Of a stretch of DNA of 64,000 bases, positions 19,233 to 28,534 are shown in pieces. Position 1 is the stretch's first letter. Each line of letters begins with the position of its first letter. Source of the DNA: Prochlorococcus sp. AG-363-O06 (GTDB lineage: Bacteria; Cyanobacteriota; Cyanobacteriia; PCC-6307; Cyanobiaceae); assembly GCA_003280085.1 (NCBI GenBank), contig QCFY01000006.1, forward strand, positions 1 to 64,000. The letters run 5' to 3'. The notes under the pieces are model-generated. The model searched no databases. It had not been told where the DNA came from and saw only the letters and a list, made by a program, of their open reading frames with translations. Both the position numbers and the translations under genes were made by a program.

Positions 19233-20171
19233 ATGCACCTAGTCCTATTTGGCTGTAGTGGTTTTATAGGCCGCGCATTAATACCTTATTTATTAGATAA
19301 TGGGCATCATTTGACAATTATTAGCAGGAAGGCTTCCAATAAATTGATTCAACCCAAGCATGAAAATCATTTAAATAGAATACAACTAAACCCTGTAGAT
19401 CCAACTAGCTGGACAAATGAAGAGTTATTAAAAGCCCTTGAAAAAGCAGAAGGTGTAATCAACCTTGTGGGCGAACCAATTGCTGAAAAGCGTTGGACAA
19501 ATCCTCATTGCGAGAAAATTAAAGCCAGTCGAATAGAAAGCACAAAATTATTAGTTAATACACTTAGAGACTTGAAACGTCCTCCAAGAACTCTTATCAA
19601 TGCATCTGCAATAGGGTTTTACGGAACCAGTCAAGATAAAGAGTTCACAGAGAATAGTCCTTGTGGAGACGACTTTCTGGCAACTCTTTGTGCAGACTGG
19701 GAGAAAGCCGCATCCACAAAGCCCAAGGCAACCCGTCTCGTTGTACTCCGAATAGGCATTGTCCTTGGGGGAGACGGAGGCGCATTAGGGAAAATGCTGC
19801 CAGTATTCAAAGCAGGGTTTGGAGGGCCTATCGGGAATGGCCTTCAATGGATGAGTTGGATACATAGGAAGGATCTATGTCAAATCATTGAAGCATCACT
19901 ATTAAAGAGACAATGTTCAGGCGTATTTAATGCTGTTGCCCCAGATAATGTAACGATGAAAGACTTTGCCAATGCACTTGGCAAAAGTCTTAGTCGCCCA
20001 AGCTTATTACCCGTTCCAGGTGCACTTTTAAAATTACTATTAGGTGATGGAGCACAAGTAGTTCTTAAAGGACAAAAAGTAACTTCGATCAAACTACAAA
20101 AGTTAGGTGTTAAATTAAAATATCCAACCCTCTATGAAGCTCTAAAAGACTGTGTGGGCGATATTAAATAA
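19233..20171 (+). CDS. TIGR01777 family NAD(P)-dependent epimerase (YfcH/SulA-like)
   Basis: 312 residues with an N-terminal Rossmann motif GCSGFIG (7-13), INASAIGFYG in the middle (extended-SDR Tyr region) and MSWIHRKDL, which is diagnostic of the TIGR01777/YfcH family, plus the DUF1731 C-terminal domain (SLLPVPGALLKLLLG). In plants and cyanobacteria these are often labelled cell division inhibitor SulA/GC1. The substrate is not established. The gene is convergent with the LpxB-related gene, with a 3 nt gap. Upstream is a 210-nt divergent promoter region shared with ndhO. Confidence 0.88.
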   Translation: MHLVLFGCSGFIGRALIPYLLDNGHHLTIISRKASNKLIQPKHENHLNRIQLNPVDPTSWTNEELLKALEKAEGVINLVGEPIAEKRWTNPHCEKIKASRIESTKLLVNTLRDLKRPPRTLINASAIGFYGTSQDKEFTENSPCGDDFLATLCADWEKAASTKPKATRLVVLRIGIVLGGDGGALGKMLPVFKAGFGGPIGNGLQWMSWIHRKDLCQIIEASLLKRQCSGVFNAVAPDNVTMKDFANALGKSLSRPSLLPVPGALLKLLLGDGAQVVLKGQKVTSIKLQKLGVKLKYPTLYEALKDCVGDIK

Positions 20172-20174
20172 CAA

Positions 20175-21380
20175 TTAAAGTTCCGTTAGTAGTTGATTAA
20201 TTGAATCAACTATTCTTCTTCCTCCTGAAAAGTCACCTAAGCGATTATCTGCGTTAATACGACAAGCCCTTTGTAAATTCGAATCAAACTTCAATCTAGC
20301 CAGTAAGTCTAAAGTTAACTGAGCAGTATCACGCAAACAACTAATTTCACCGGGCTCACCAGATGCACAAAAAACGGTAGGTCCCAACAATCTACGTTGA
20401 GCCTCAGCAAAAGCAGGCGTGAATTGGGGGCCCTTTCCTACTAATTGAACAACAGGCTTTGATAAACCAACAGACTGCTCAGCCGCCGTGCCCGCCATAG
20501 AAAGCAAAATATCACTACTCCGCAGAACATCGGAAAAAGAATTGCGATGAACATTAATCGTGTAACCACCTTTCACTAATTGACTAAAGTTGGGTGAGTT
20601 AAAGTCAATTCTTAATATCCAACCGCTCTTAATTGCAACTCTCTGCAGTGAAGATGTATCTAATCTTGGTATTAAGGCCATATCCAAGCTGATATCTCCA
20701 GCCTCACAAAGCTTCTCTGGGAGGAACTCAATCGTACGGAGAATTAATTCAAGGTTATGATCTAACTCGGGGCGTCTACTGCCTGGCAATATACCTATAC
20801 GATTATCATGTGTAGGTAAAGATATTGAAGATTCTAAAAGCTTTTCCATAAAAGGATTACCAAGAAACTCTACATCACGACCTAGTTGCAAAGTTAAATC
20901 CCTAGCTGTAAATTCATCCCTAGTATAAATTGACAAAAAATGATTACTAGATAATAAGCTCGAGCAAGGCCAAGGGAGTTTCAAGTGTCCTTCATAATGA
21001 CTTGAATAAGCAACTAAATAAGAAACAACAGGCTTTCGAGCTAACCATGCTGCAGCAACTGGAACGATGTCACCAATAGCGATCAATAAATCATATTTAT
21101 AGGCAATTCTCAATAATCTAAAAATACGAGTAATCAAATACCACAATTGACCTTCTATTAATTCTGTTATGCGACCACTAAGACTTGTATATCCAATACC
21201 TCCAGTACTGAATTGTTGAGGAGAACCAATAATAGGAATTCCAGCATCTAAATAAGCATGACCTCTACCCACTATTGGTAGAGAATCTACTTGATGACCA
21301 AATTCTTTTAAGCCAGATCCTAAAACAGCTCCAGAAATATCTTCTCCATGACCATTACTAATCAATAAAAGTCTAGCCAA
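20175..21380 (-). CDS. LpxB-related glycosyltransferase-like protein (TIGR03492)
   Basis: A 401-residue protein starting LLLISNGHGED, with two Rossmann-like halves and PGSRRPEL and LSMAGTAAEQSVGLSKPVVQ in the C-terminal half. This is the GT-B fold seen in lipid-A-disaccharide synthases, and the length and motifs fit the cyanobacterial LpxB-related family. Whether it acts on lipid A precursors is uncertain; true LpxB is normally a separate gene. It starts 1 nt after the stop of the TPR-like gene and is probably cotranscribed with it. Confidence 0.85.
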   Translation of the reverse strand: MARLLLISNGHGEDISGAVLGSGLKEFGHQVDSLPIVGRGHAYLDAGIPIIGSPQQFSTGGIGYTSLSGRITELIEGQLWYLITRIFRLLRIAYKYDLLIAIGDIVPVAAAWLARKPVVSYLVAYSSHYEGHLKLPWPCSSLLSSNHFLSIYTRDEFTARDLTLQLGRDVEFLGNPFMEKLLESSISLPTHDNRIGILPGSRRPELDHNLELILRTIEFLPEKLCEAGDISLDMALIPRLDTSSLQRVAIKSGWILRIDFNSPNFSQLVKGGYTINVHRNSFSDVLRSSDILLSMAGTAAEQSVGLSKPVVQLVGKGPQFTPAFAEAQRRLLGPTVFCASGEPGEISCLRDTAQLTLDLLARLKFDSNLQRACRINADNRLGDFSGGRRIVDSINQLLTEL

Positions 21381-21381
21381 A

Positions 21382-21810
21382 TCAAAGTTCCAGCCACTGT
21401 TGAACTTTTAATAATGACTGCCAGCCTGGTTTCCTCTTTAATCCATCTTCCAAAGAGCTTCTTAACTCTTTCTCAAAGTCTGGCAATGTAATTAATATCC
21501 TTTTAACAAACTCAATGTGATCTCTAACACCCTTGGACCCTGTCTCCAACAATGCCAAGCTTAAGTTAATTCTTGCTTGAGGATCTTGTGCATTGAGCTT
21601 GACTGCCATGCGAGCTGAACGAAGTGCATCCTGATTCTTGTCAGATAGCAACTGCAGCCAAGCCAAGCAAGTCCAACCAGCCGATTGATTAGGTGTTGAA
21701 GCCGTAATAGCCTCAAAATCTCCAATAACGTCACTCACAGGCGCTCCGGACTGATAACGCTCCATGGCCTGATTGAATAAGCTTTCTTGGGAATTCTCCA
21801 TGAAATTCAA
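21382..21810 (-). CDS. TPR-like conserved protein
   Basis: 142 residues, entirely helical, with paired helices (SAGWTCLAWLQLLSDKNQDA, then ALRSARMAVKLNAQDPQARI) that look like one to two tetratricopeptide repeats, followed by a C-terminal segment ending KPGWQSLLKVQQWLEL. No signal peptide or transmembrane helix. It probably mediates protein contacts. Only 1 nt separates it from the LpxB-related gene, so the two may work together. MENSQ at residue 4 is an alternative start. Confidence 0.75.
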   Translation of the reverse strand: MNFMENSQESLFNQAMERYQSGAPVSDVIGDFEAITASTPNQSAGWTCLAWLQLLSDKNQDALRSARMAVKLNAQDPQARINLSLALLETGSKGVRDHIEFVKRILITLPDFEKELRSSLEDGLKRKPGWQSLLKVQQWLEL

Positions 21811-21857
21811 CTAGTCAACAAACTGTTTTTGACGCAAAATCATCTAAAAGGTCCATG

Positions 21858-22250
21858 TCAAACCGCAAAAGAACTGCCGCAACCACAAGTCTGAGTCGCA
21901 TTTGGATTAGTAAAGTTAAAACCACCTCCAATTAGCTCAGTACTGAAATCCAATTGCATTCCATATATATAGAGAAGACTTTTAGGATCACAAATCACTC
22001 TAAAACTAGCCCCATCTTTAGTGAGGTATTCATAAATCTCATCTTCTTCTTTAATATCTGAAGAGGCTACAAAATTCATTGTATAGCTCATCCCACTGCA
22101 TCCACCAGATCGAACACCTACTCTTAATACCTGATCTTCGCCTTGCTCAAGACAAAGACAAGCCAGCTGGTTCATAGCAGGTCCTGTAATAAGAATGCCT
22201 TTCCCATCACTGGCTGAATGAGCTGTCTGAGCATGGGTTGAACTAGTCAT
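21858..22250 (-). CDS. A-type iron-sulfur carrier (IscA/SufA/ErpA family)
   Basis: A 130-residue HesB/IscA-fold protein. The three cluster-binding cysteines are Cys51 in GGCSGMSY and Cys122 and Cys124 in TCGCGSSF. A-type carriers receive Fe-S clusters from the SUF scaffold and hand them to apoproteins. The first 18 residues are a Ser/His-rich extension outside the core fold. Which A-type subfamily it belongs to (SufA or IscA) cannot be decided here. It is divergent from zds, with about 95 nt between them. Confidence 0.92.
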   Translation of the reverse strand: MTSSTHAQTAHSASDGKGILITGPAMNQLACLCLEQGEDQVLRVGVRSGGCSGMSYTMNFVASSDIKEEDEIYEYLTKDGASFRVICDPKSLLYIYGMQLDFSTELIGGGFNFTNPNATQTCGCGSSFAV

Positions 22251-22344
22251 TGGATTATATGTTGAATACTTTGGACCACTTTATTGAGTGAAAATGAATT
22301 TTATCCTGTAAACGGATAGTCCAATTATAAATATAGTCATAAAG

Positions 22345-23823
22345 TTGATTTTTTCTAAAAGGGTGCAGATTGCAATAGTTGGCTCTGGTCTGGCTGGACT
22401 TACAGCAGCTGTCGATCTTGTCGATGCAGGTCATTCCGTCAACCTCTACGAGGCTAGACCCTTCGTGGGGGGCAAAGTAGGTAGCTGGGAAGATCCAGAT
22501 GGGAATCACATTGAGATGGGCCTACATGTCTTCTTTTTCAACTACGCCAATCTTTTCGCTTTAATGCGGAAAGTAGGTGCAATTGAAAATCTTCTGCCGA
22601 AAGACCACACACATCTATTTGTGAATCGTGGGGGGGATCTGCGATCTCTAGACTTTCGTTTTGCACTTGGAGCACCTTTTAATGGCCTAAAAGCATTCTT
22701 TACAACACCCCAATTAACTTGGATAGACAAACTCCGAAATGCATTGGCTTTAGGCACTAGTCCAATTGTTAGGGGTCTAGTGGATTACGAAGGTGCTATG
22801 CAAACTATTAGAGCACTTGATTCACTTAGCTTCCGGCAATGGTTCCTCAACCATGGTGGCAGTCAAAAAAGTATTGAAAGAATGTGGAATCCAATAGCAT
22901 ATGCGTTGGGATTTATCGATTGTGAAGCAATCTCAGCAAGATGCATGCTGACAATTTTTATGATGTTTGCTGCAAAAACAGAAGCTTCAAAATTAAATCT
23001 ATTAAAAGGTTCTCCGCATAATTGGCTTACAAAGCCAATTCTTGAATACATAGAAGCAAAAGGTGGCAAGCTTCATTTACGCAATCGTGTAAATGAAATT
23101 ATTTTCAATCAGGGGGAAAACCCAAAGATAACTGGACTCAAATTAAATACTCCTGAAGGAGAAAAAATAATAACTGCAGATCAATACTTAGCTGCTTGTG
23201 ATGTACCTGGAATTCAGAAATTAATTCCAAAGGAATGGAAGAAATTTCAGCAATTTAAACTCATTGATAAACTCAAGGCAGTCCCAGTTGCCACAGTTCA
23301 ATTACGTTACGATGGATGGGTTACTGAATTAGAAAATAGCTCTAAAAGAAATAATCTTGAATCTGCTTCTGGATTAAATAACTTACTGTATACAGCAGAT
23401 GCAGATTTTAGTTGCTTCGCGGATTTAGCACTAGCTAGTCCAGAAGATTATCGGAAAAAAGATCTTGGTTCTCTACTTCAATGCGTGCTTACTCCTGGTG
23501 ATCCTTGGATCGCCCAATCAGTCGAAAAAATTGTCACTCATACAGATTCTCAGGTGAGAGAGCTTTTCCCATCGTCCAGGGAGCTGAATTTGGTTTGGAG
23601 TAATGTTGTCAAACTAGCCCAATCTCTCTATAGAGAGGCTCCAGGTATGGAACCATACAGACCAAAACAATCAACTCCTATAAGTAATTTTTTCTTAGCT
23701 GGTAGTTATACCAAGCAGGATTATATCGACTCTATGGAAGGTGCCACTATGAGTGGGCATTTAGCTGCTGCTGCAATGCTTGGGCAAAAAGTCATGCTTT
23801 CAAGTAACTCTTCGGTAGCTTAG
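22345..23823 (+). CDS. zds: Zeta-carotene desaturase (CrtQ-type)
   Basis: About 490 residues with the FAD-binding GSGLAGL near the N-terminus, [17 protein letters not shown], a conserved [17 protein letters not shown] region and the C-terminal carotene-binding [18 protein letters not shown]. These match plant-type ZDS rather than phytoene desaturase. It converts zeta-carotene to lycopene at the membrane. No ATG is available: TTG at 22345 or GTG at 22363 (MQIAIVGSG) could be the start, and the GTG better fits the usual family start. The stop is 2 nt from the SRPBCC gene. Confidence 0.93.
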   Translation: MIFSKRVQIAIVGSGLAGLTAAVDLVDAGHSVNLYEARPFVGGKVGSWEDPDGNHIEMGLHVFFFNYANLFALMRKVGAIENLLPKDHTHLFVNRGGDLRSLDFRFALGAPFNGLKAFFTTPQLTWIDKLRNALALGTSPIVRGLVDYEGAMQTIRALDSLSFRQWFLNHGGSQKSIERMWNPIAYALGFIDCEAISARCMLTIFMMFAAKTEASKLNLLKGSPHNWLTKPILEYIEAKGGKLHLRNRVNEIIFNQGENPKITGLKLNTPEGEKIITADQYLAACDVPGIQKLIPKEWKKFQQFKLIDKLKAVPVATVQLRYDGWVTELENSSKRNNLESASGLNNLLYTADADFSCFADLALASPEDYRKKDLGSLLQCVLTPGDPWIAQSVEKIVTHTDSQVRELFPSSRELNLVWSNVVKLAQSLYREAPGMEPYRPKQSTPISNFFLAGSYTKQDYIDSMEGATMSGHLAAAAMLGQKVMLSSNSSVA

Positions 23824-23825
23824 AA

Positions 23826-24284
23826 ATGGGACGCTGGCTTAATCACACTGTTACTACTGAAATCAAAGCTCCCGTTGAAAGAGTATGGGCGATCTGGAGT
23901 GACCTAGAAGCAATGCCCCTATGGATGAGCTGGATTGAATCAGTTAAAACAATTGACCAATCAGCTACAACACTCCCAGATCTAACTGAATGGACACTGG
24001 CAGCAAATGGTTTTCGTTTTAAATGGAAAGCTCAAATTAATGAAAGAATTGAAGCCCAAAAACTAAAATGGGAATCTGTTGGTGGTCTTCCTACAAAAGG
24101 ATGTGTTCGTTTCTACTGTGAAGACGAAAAGCACACAGTTGTTAAGCTAAATATTGAATATGAACTACCTAAAGTATTAGCACCCTTAATGGAGCCAAGC
24201 ATATTAGGAGGTATGGTCACCAACGAATTGCAAGCTAATCTTGATAGATTTCGAGACCTAGTAGAAAGTAATTATGGCCTATAA
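23826..24284 (+). CDS. SRPBCC (START/polyketide cyclase-like) protein
   Basis: A 152-residue protein with the SRPBCC pattern: TTEIKAPVERVWAIWSDLEAMPLWMSW at the start, a central beta-sheet and a long C-terminal helix. The fold has a deep hydrophobic cavity that binds lipids, pigments or small hydrophobic ligands. It starts 2 nt after zds on the same strand, so a carotenoid- or lipid-related role is a fair inference. No catalytic residues can be assigned. Confidence 0.83.
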   Translation: MGRWLNHTVTTEIKAPVERVWAIWSDLEAMPLWMSWIESVKTIDQSATTLPDLTEWTLAANGFRFKWKAQINERIEAQKLKWESVGGLPTKGCVRFYCEDEKHTVVKLNIEYELPKVLAPLMEPSILGGMVTNELQANLDRFRDLVESNYGL

Positions 24285-24324
24285 TAACCTCCTTGGATTC
24301 TAATATCGATAGCAATAGGAAAGA

Positions 24325-25128
24325 TCAAGCCTTAAAAGCCTCTATGCATGCTAATGCCAGACCTTCTAAGTCATGAGGATGTGCTTCTTTATCAACTCTA
24401 GAAAAATACTTTTTGCAGCTCAAGCTTGTTTGAGGGCCAATTGAAATCAACTTTATATCTTCAAGCTTGCTAAGCCATTCATTACCAAAATATTTCTCGA
24501 GAAGATGAGAAGAATGCCTGACTGTTTTACCACTTGTAAAAACAATCGCATCAACTTTGGAAGATTGAATTGACTGCAAAGTTATTGCTGGGATTACTTC
24601 CGGGCACCTAGACTCATACGCTGGGACCTCTTCAACAACCATTCCAAGCTCTTCGAAAACATTAGCCAAAATATTTCGCCCACCACTTTGAACTCTGGGA
24701 AGCAAAATCCTTAATCCAAGCTTTGATTCAGGGAAATTCTCTAAAAGGCTTTCTGCCACAAAGTCAGGTGGAATGAAATCTGTTTTTACTCCGATGGTTT
24801 CGAGAGTTTTAGCAGTCTTCTTTCCAACTGCTGCAATTTTAAATTGGCCTGATCCAGAAGCAAGATCTTTGCCCATTAAATGCAATCTTTCTTGGATCGC
24901 AACTACACCATTACTGCTAGAAAAAATCAACCAGTCAAAATCATCTAGCCTTTTCAAGGCGTTATCAAGAGCAGTCCAATCATCAGGAGGGCCGATGATC
25001 AAAGCTGGTAAATCCAAAACATTAGCTCCTATTTTTTCAAAGATTCGACGAGCTTCGGCTTGTTGATGTTGGGATCTAGTAATTATAATTCTTTTGCCTT
25101 GAAGAGATTGGGAAGATTTAAAACTCAT
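24325..25128 (-). CDS. hemD: Uroporphyrinogen-III synthase
   Basis: A 267-residue two-lobed protein with RIIITRSQHQQAEA at the N-terminus, WLIFSSSNGV in the first lobe and DAIVFTSGKTVRH and ISIGPQTS in the second, the typical (though weakly conserved) HemD pattern. It closes hydroxymethylbilane to uroporphyrinogen III in heme and chlorophyll synthesis. It is the last gene of a minus-strand run DUF751-rbfA-NagZ-like-hemD, 20 nt after the glycosidase stop. Confidence 0.9.
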   Translation of the reverse strand: MSFKSSQSLQGKRIIITRSQHQQAEARRIFEKIGANVLDLPALIIGPPDDWTALDNALKRLDDFDWLIFSSSNGVVAIQERLHLMGKDLASGSGQFKIAAVGKKTAKTLETIGVKTDFIPPDFVAESLLENFPESKLGLRILLPRVQSGGRNILANVFEELGMVVEEVPAYESRCPEVIPAITLQSIQSSKVDAIVFTSGKTVRHSSHLLEKYFGNEWLSKLEDIKLISIGPQTSLSCKKYFSRVDKEAHPHDLEGLALACIEAFKA

Positions 25129-25148
25129 AATTCAAATTCCTAAAGAGA

Positions 25149-26798
25149 TCAATCAGTAAATTCTTGAAGCAGTGGATTATGAGCATACTGACTTTGATCA
25201 ATAGATGGAAATAAAAGTGAAAGAACTTTTGCTTGGGCCTCATTGGTTTGAGCAGGGCTATATACAGCTGGTAAAGATTGATCCAAAACATCTAACAAAA
25301 GATTCCAAATATAAGGACTGCCATAAACAGCTAACCCAGACAATAACTCTTCTTTTTGAAGTTGGTTAACTACTTCAACCCATGGTTCTTGGCTAAAGTT
25401 TTTCGCATGGAATGGGTTGCCCCGAATAAATAATTGAAGGAATATTGATCCATGTTGAAAATTTGTCAAATCAATTGGCTCTGCAAAATTATCTTTCCAA
25501 GGCTTAATACTCATGTCATGAGTAATAAGCGATTTATAACCAGCTATCTTTGGTATACGAATTGCAGGAGCCTGCTTAGAAAGAGTCGTACTAGATAAAA
25601 CAGAGTCAACCCTTATCAAGTTCAAACCATGATTATTATTTTGAATTGAGACTGGATTACGGACCTCTATAGAGGTATTGATCAATTCTTCAACTAAAGC
25701 CCGATCCTGTAAAGATTCAAATTCCTGATCCTGAAAATCAAAAAAAGGATCATTAGTGGAATCAGAAGCGTTCTGAACTATTAATAAGGCTTCTCTCCTA
25801 CGTGTTAAGGCCTGATGCAATCTATCAAGTGGTATACGGCCTGACATTAAAGCCAGGCAAATTGCATTTATAGCTTCCAGAGGGGACTCTGGCATAAGAA
25901 TTAAATCTACACCAGCAGAAAAAGCCTTTACAGCAGCCTCTCCAGGGCCGTATCGATCAGTAATTGCTTTCATGACAAGAGCATCAGTAACAATTAAGCC
26001 TTGGAAACCCATTTGCTTTCTAAGTATTTCCGAAATTAAATAATCAGAAAAAGTAGCAATATTCCCAGCATCAATTTGATTTAAAAGTAAATGGCCAGTC
26101 ATCACACTATTAACACCATGAGTTATGGCCGCTTGAAAAGGAATTAATTCCAATTCTCTAAGTCGCTGAATATTATGATTAAGAAAAGGCAAGTCCAAAT
26201 GAGAATCAATTTCTGTATCTCCATGCCCTGGATAATGTTTTGCACAGGAAAGTACTCTTTGCGACGCAAGTCCCTTGATGAATGCTGATGTAAGGTCTGC
26301 AACGACTTCACACTCAGAACCCCAAGCACGAACATTAATGACTGGATTATCAGGGTTAGTATTCACATCACAAACTGGTGCAAGAACCCAATTCAGGCCA
26401 CAGCGTCTAGCTTGAGTACCTATAGAATGACCATAATTTTCAGCAAGTTGTATAGCCTTTGTCGAATCTTTGGAATAGATATTAGAAATTGCCATTGGAG
26501 GAGCGAACCAACTTCCACCTGCAAACCTCTGACCTAAACCTTCTTCAATATCAGCACAAAGCAGCAAAGGTTTCGTAGACCACTTTCTTAATGTCCTGCA
26601 ACGATACTCAAGCTCAACAATAGATCCACCAAACAAAATAACTCCTCCCACCCCTGCTTGAAGAAGTTGTTGAAGTTCATTGTTAGCTAATTCCCATTGA
26701 GGATAATCTCTCTGAGAGTCGCAAGCATGTGCGCTACACCTAACAACCAATAATTCGGCAACTTTTTCTTTTAGGTCAGGAGGAATGCCTGAAGTCAT
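25149..26798 (-). CDS. Glycoside hydrolase family 3 (NagZ-like beta-N-acetylhexosaminidase)
   Basis: A 549-residue GH3 enzyme. The catalytic barrel has FGGSIVELEYRCR, CADIEEGLGQRF, KHYPGHGDTEIDSH (the NagZ-type His/Asp catalytic loop) and LIVTDALVM with the nucleophile Asp. NagZ removes N-acetylglucosamine from muropeptides during peptidoglycan recycling. E. coli NagZ ends near residue 340. Here about 200 further residues follow, as in longer Gram-positive enzymes, possibly an alpha/beta domain. No clear signal peptide is seen. It overlaps rbfA by one base (TAATG). Confidence 0.85.
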   Translation of the reverse strand: MTSGIPPDLKEKVAELLVVRCSAHACDSQRDYPQWELANNELQQLLQAGVGGVILFGGSIVELEYRCRTLRKWSTKPLLLCADIEEGLGQRFAGGSWFAPPMAISNIYSKDSTKAIQLAENYGHSIGTQARRCGLNWVLAPVCDVNTNPDNPVINVRAWGSECEVVADLTSAFIKGLASQRVLSCAKHYPGHGDTEIDSHLDLPFLNHNIQRLRELELIPFQAAITHGVNSVMTGHLLLNQIDAGNIATFSDYLISEILRKQMGFQGLIVTDALVMKAITDRYGPGEAAVKAFSAGVDLILMPESPLEAINAICLALMSGRIPLDRLHQALTRRREALLIVQNASDSTNDPFFDFQDQEFESLQDRALVEELINTSIEVRNPVSIQNNNHGLNLIRVDSVLSSTTLSKQAPAIRIPKIAGYKSLITHDMSIKPWKDNFAEPIDLTNFQHGSIFLQLFIRGNPFHAKNFSQEPWVEVVNQLQKEELLSGLAVYGSPYIWNLLLDVLDQSLPAVYSPAQTNEAQAKVLSLLFPSIDQSQYAHNPLLQEFTD

Positions 26799-27193
26799 TA
26801 ATTTGGATCAAATTCAGAAGAAGATGGATTCCGACTTTTGCGCTCTTCTTCTAATTTTTCCAAAAGACTAAGTATTTCTGTGCCTTTCTCAATACCTCTA
26901 TCAAATTGGAACCTAACTTCTGGAGCCCTCCTCATCTGCAACCTCCTGCCTAGCTCACCCTTAAAAAAATGACTTGCAGCATTCAAACCAGCCATCACTT
27001 CATCCCTGTGATCAACTTCGCCATAGATACTCACAAAAATCTTGCAATGTTGTAAATCACCTGAAACATCAACTTCAGTAATAGTCACCATACCTTTATT
27101 CACCCTTTCATCTCTAATACCATTCATTAAAATCTGACTCACCTCTCTACGAATGAGTGCGGCAACTCTTTCAACTCGACGTCCCTGGGCCAT
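26798..27193 (-). CDS. rbfA: Ribosome-binding factor A
   Basis: 131 residues with the RbfA pattern [34 protein letters not shown] and [17 protein letters not shown] (KH-like fold). RbfA acts in maturation of the 30S subunit at the 16S rRNA 5' end and matters in the cold. The start is 2 nt after the DUF751 stop and the stop shares a base with the glycosidase start, so translation is likely coupled. Confidence 0.94.
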   Translation of the reverse strand: MAQGRRVERVAALIRREVSQILMNGIRDERVNKGMVTITEVDVSGDLQHCKIFVSIYGEVDHRDEVMAGLNAASHFFKGELGRRLQMRRAPEVRFQFDRGIEKGTEILSLLEKLEEERKSRNPSSSEFDPN

Positions 27194-27195
27194 AA

Positions 27196-27402
27196 TTATG
27201 AAATTGGAGTGGGGAAAACCATTGCTTGTAAAACAAGTAGCAGAGTGATTAACCCACTAATAAATGCCCCAATAAGAGATATAGCTGTAATGGGGTTCTT
27301 GCTACGTTTAATAAGAGGCTCTAAGAGCGCAGTAAAAACGCCAAGAATTATTGTAATGAGGTACTTAGGATACCTAGAAACATTTGAGAAGAATTCACCC
27401 AT
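27196..27402 (-). CDS. DUF751 (Ycf33-like) small membrane protein
   Basis: A 68-residue protein with two hydrophobic helices (about 15-30 and 40-60) and the conserved N-terminus [13 protein letters not shown] and a KNP turn between the helices. This is the cyanobacterial DUF751/Ycf33 family, probably a thylakoid membrane protein of unknown function. It is the first gene of the rbfA operon and is divergent from the glutathione transferase-like gene. Confidence 0.85.
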   Translation of the reverse strand: MGEFFSNVSRYPKYLITIILGVFTALLEPLIKRSKNPITAISLIGAFISGLITLLLVLQAMVFPTPIS

Positions 27403-27460
27403 TGCATGAAAATGCTATTTAATTTGCTGGTTGATTTGCCTGTCTTTGCCTAGAGGGGCC

Positions 27461-28180
27461 ATGTTGGAAATTCATCAATTCCGTAATTCACCTTTCTGCT
27501 TAAAGGTCAGGATGGCAATGGAAGCCAAGGGACTTATCTACAGAAGTGTCGAAGTGACGCCAGGCCTTGGTCAATTATCCATTTTTAAGCTCTCAGGTCA
27601 AAGACAAGTTCCAATTATTATTGATGGAGAAACAGCAATTGCAGATTCCACTGCAATCATTCGCTATCTAGATGATCGCCATCCGGAAACGAAACTAATC
27701 CCTCAGAACCCAAAAGAAGCCGCTCAGGTAGAGCTTATTGAGGATTGGGCTGATACAACTTTTGCTAAGTCAACCAAATCAGCACTGTTACAAGCTGCTG
27801 CTTTCGACAAGCATTTAAGAGCTGCTCTAATACCAGAAGAGGTGCCTACTTATTTAAGAACTGCGTTTAGCAATGTTGACTGTGATTGGATAGGAAACAT
27901 AAATGAATTAATAGACCAAGATGAACAAAATTCATTATTGTCATCACTGGAAAAAATTTCAGATGTTGTCAAAGACAACCAATGGCTAGTAGGGGACTCA
28001 ATCAGTGCAGCCGATATTGCAGTGGCTGCACAATTATCTCTTCTCAAATTCCCTTGTTCTTCTGGAAACTCTCTAAAAGGCAAAGGATGTCCACAATTTA
28101 TTAATGATCCTCGCCTTCAGTCACTATTTGATTGGAGAGATAAATTAGAAATGTCATTTCTTGAGAAAAGAATTAACTAA
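27461..28180 (+). CDS. Glutathione S-transferase family protein
   Basis: 239 residues from the ATG at 27461, which has AGAGGGG just upstream; an in-frame ATG at 27431 lacks this. The N-terminal thioredoxin-like domain has NSPFCLKVRMAMEAKG (possible catalytic Ser10/Cys13), GQRQVPII and DSTAIIRYL, the glutathione-binding cis-Pro and SxAI motifs. An all-helical C-terminal domain follows (WLVGDSISAADIAVA). The substrate is unknown. It may serve detoxification of electrophiles or oxidants. Confidence 0.9.
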   Translation: MLEIHQFRNSPFCLKVRMAMEAKGLIYRSVEVTPGLGQLSIFKLSGQRQVPIIIDGETAIADSTAIIRYLDDRHPETKLIPQNPKEAAQVELIEDWADTTFAKSTKSALLQAAAFDKHLRAALIPEEVPTYLRTAFSNVDCDWIGNINELIDQDEQNSLLSSLEKISDVVKDNQWLVGDSISAADIAVAAQLSLLKFPCSSGNSLKGKGCPQFINDPRLQSLFDWRDKLEMSFLEKRIN

Positions 28181-28264
28181 AACCAATGAAATTTAATCAA
28201 GAAGCCTAGAAAAACTCCTTCCATTGGCTAGATCAAGCCTACTACCCTTCCAAAATAACTAACT

Positions 28265-28534
28265 ATGTCTGACCCTCTAATACGTCAAAATGATCACTAT
28301 ATAGTTCTTGAACATGGTGAGAAGGAAATAATTCTAAGTACACAAGAAACCCTGGAATGGTTAATGCAATGGATTAACAAATTAGAGAGTATTCCAAAAG
28401 ACTTAGAAGATCAGCCAACACTTAAAGAGAAGGCTCAAAGATTGCTTGAAACAGCTTGTGAACTACAAATTGATTCTGGAATAACTGTGCAATGGTTTGC
28501 CATAAGAATAAAGCCTCCTACAAAGACAATATAG
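28265..28534 (+). CDS. Conserved hypothetical protein (89 aa)
   Basis: A small soluble protein with a beta-strand start (YIVLEHGEKEIILS) and two amphipathic helices (TLEWLMQWINKLESIP and KEKAQRLLETACELQI). I do not recognise a named domain. It starts with ATG, has coding-like composition and its 3' end overlaps the convergent aroK end by 17 nt, supporting a real gene in this compact genome. No function is proposed. Confidence 0.7.
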   Translation: MSDPLIRQNDHYIVLEHGEKEIILSTQETLEWLMQWINKLESIPKDLEDQPTLKEKAQRLLETACELQIDSGITVQWFAIRIKPPTKTI

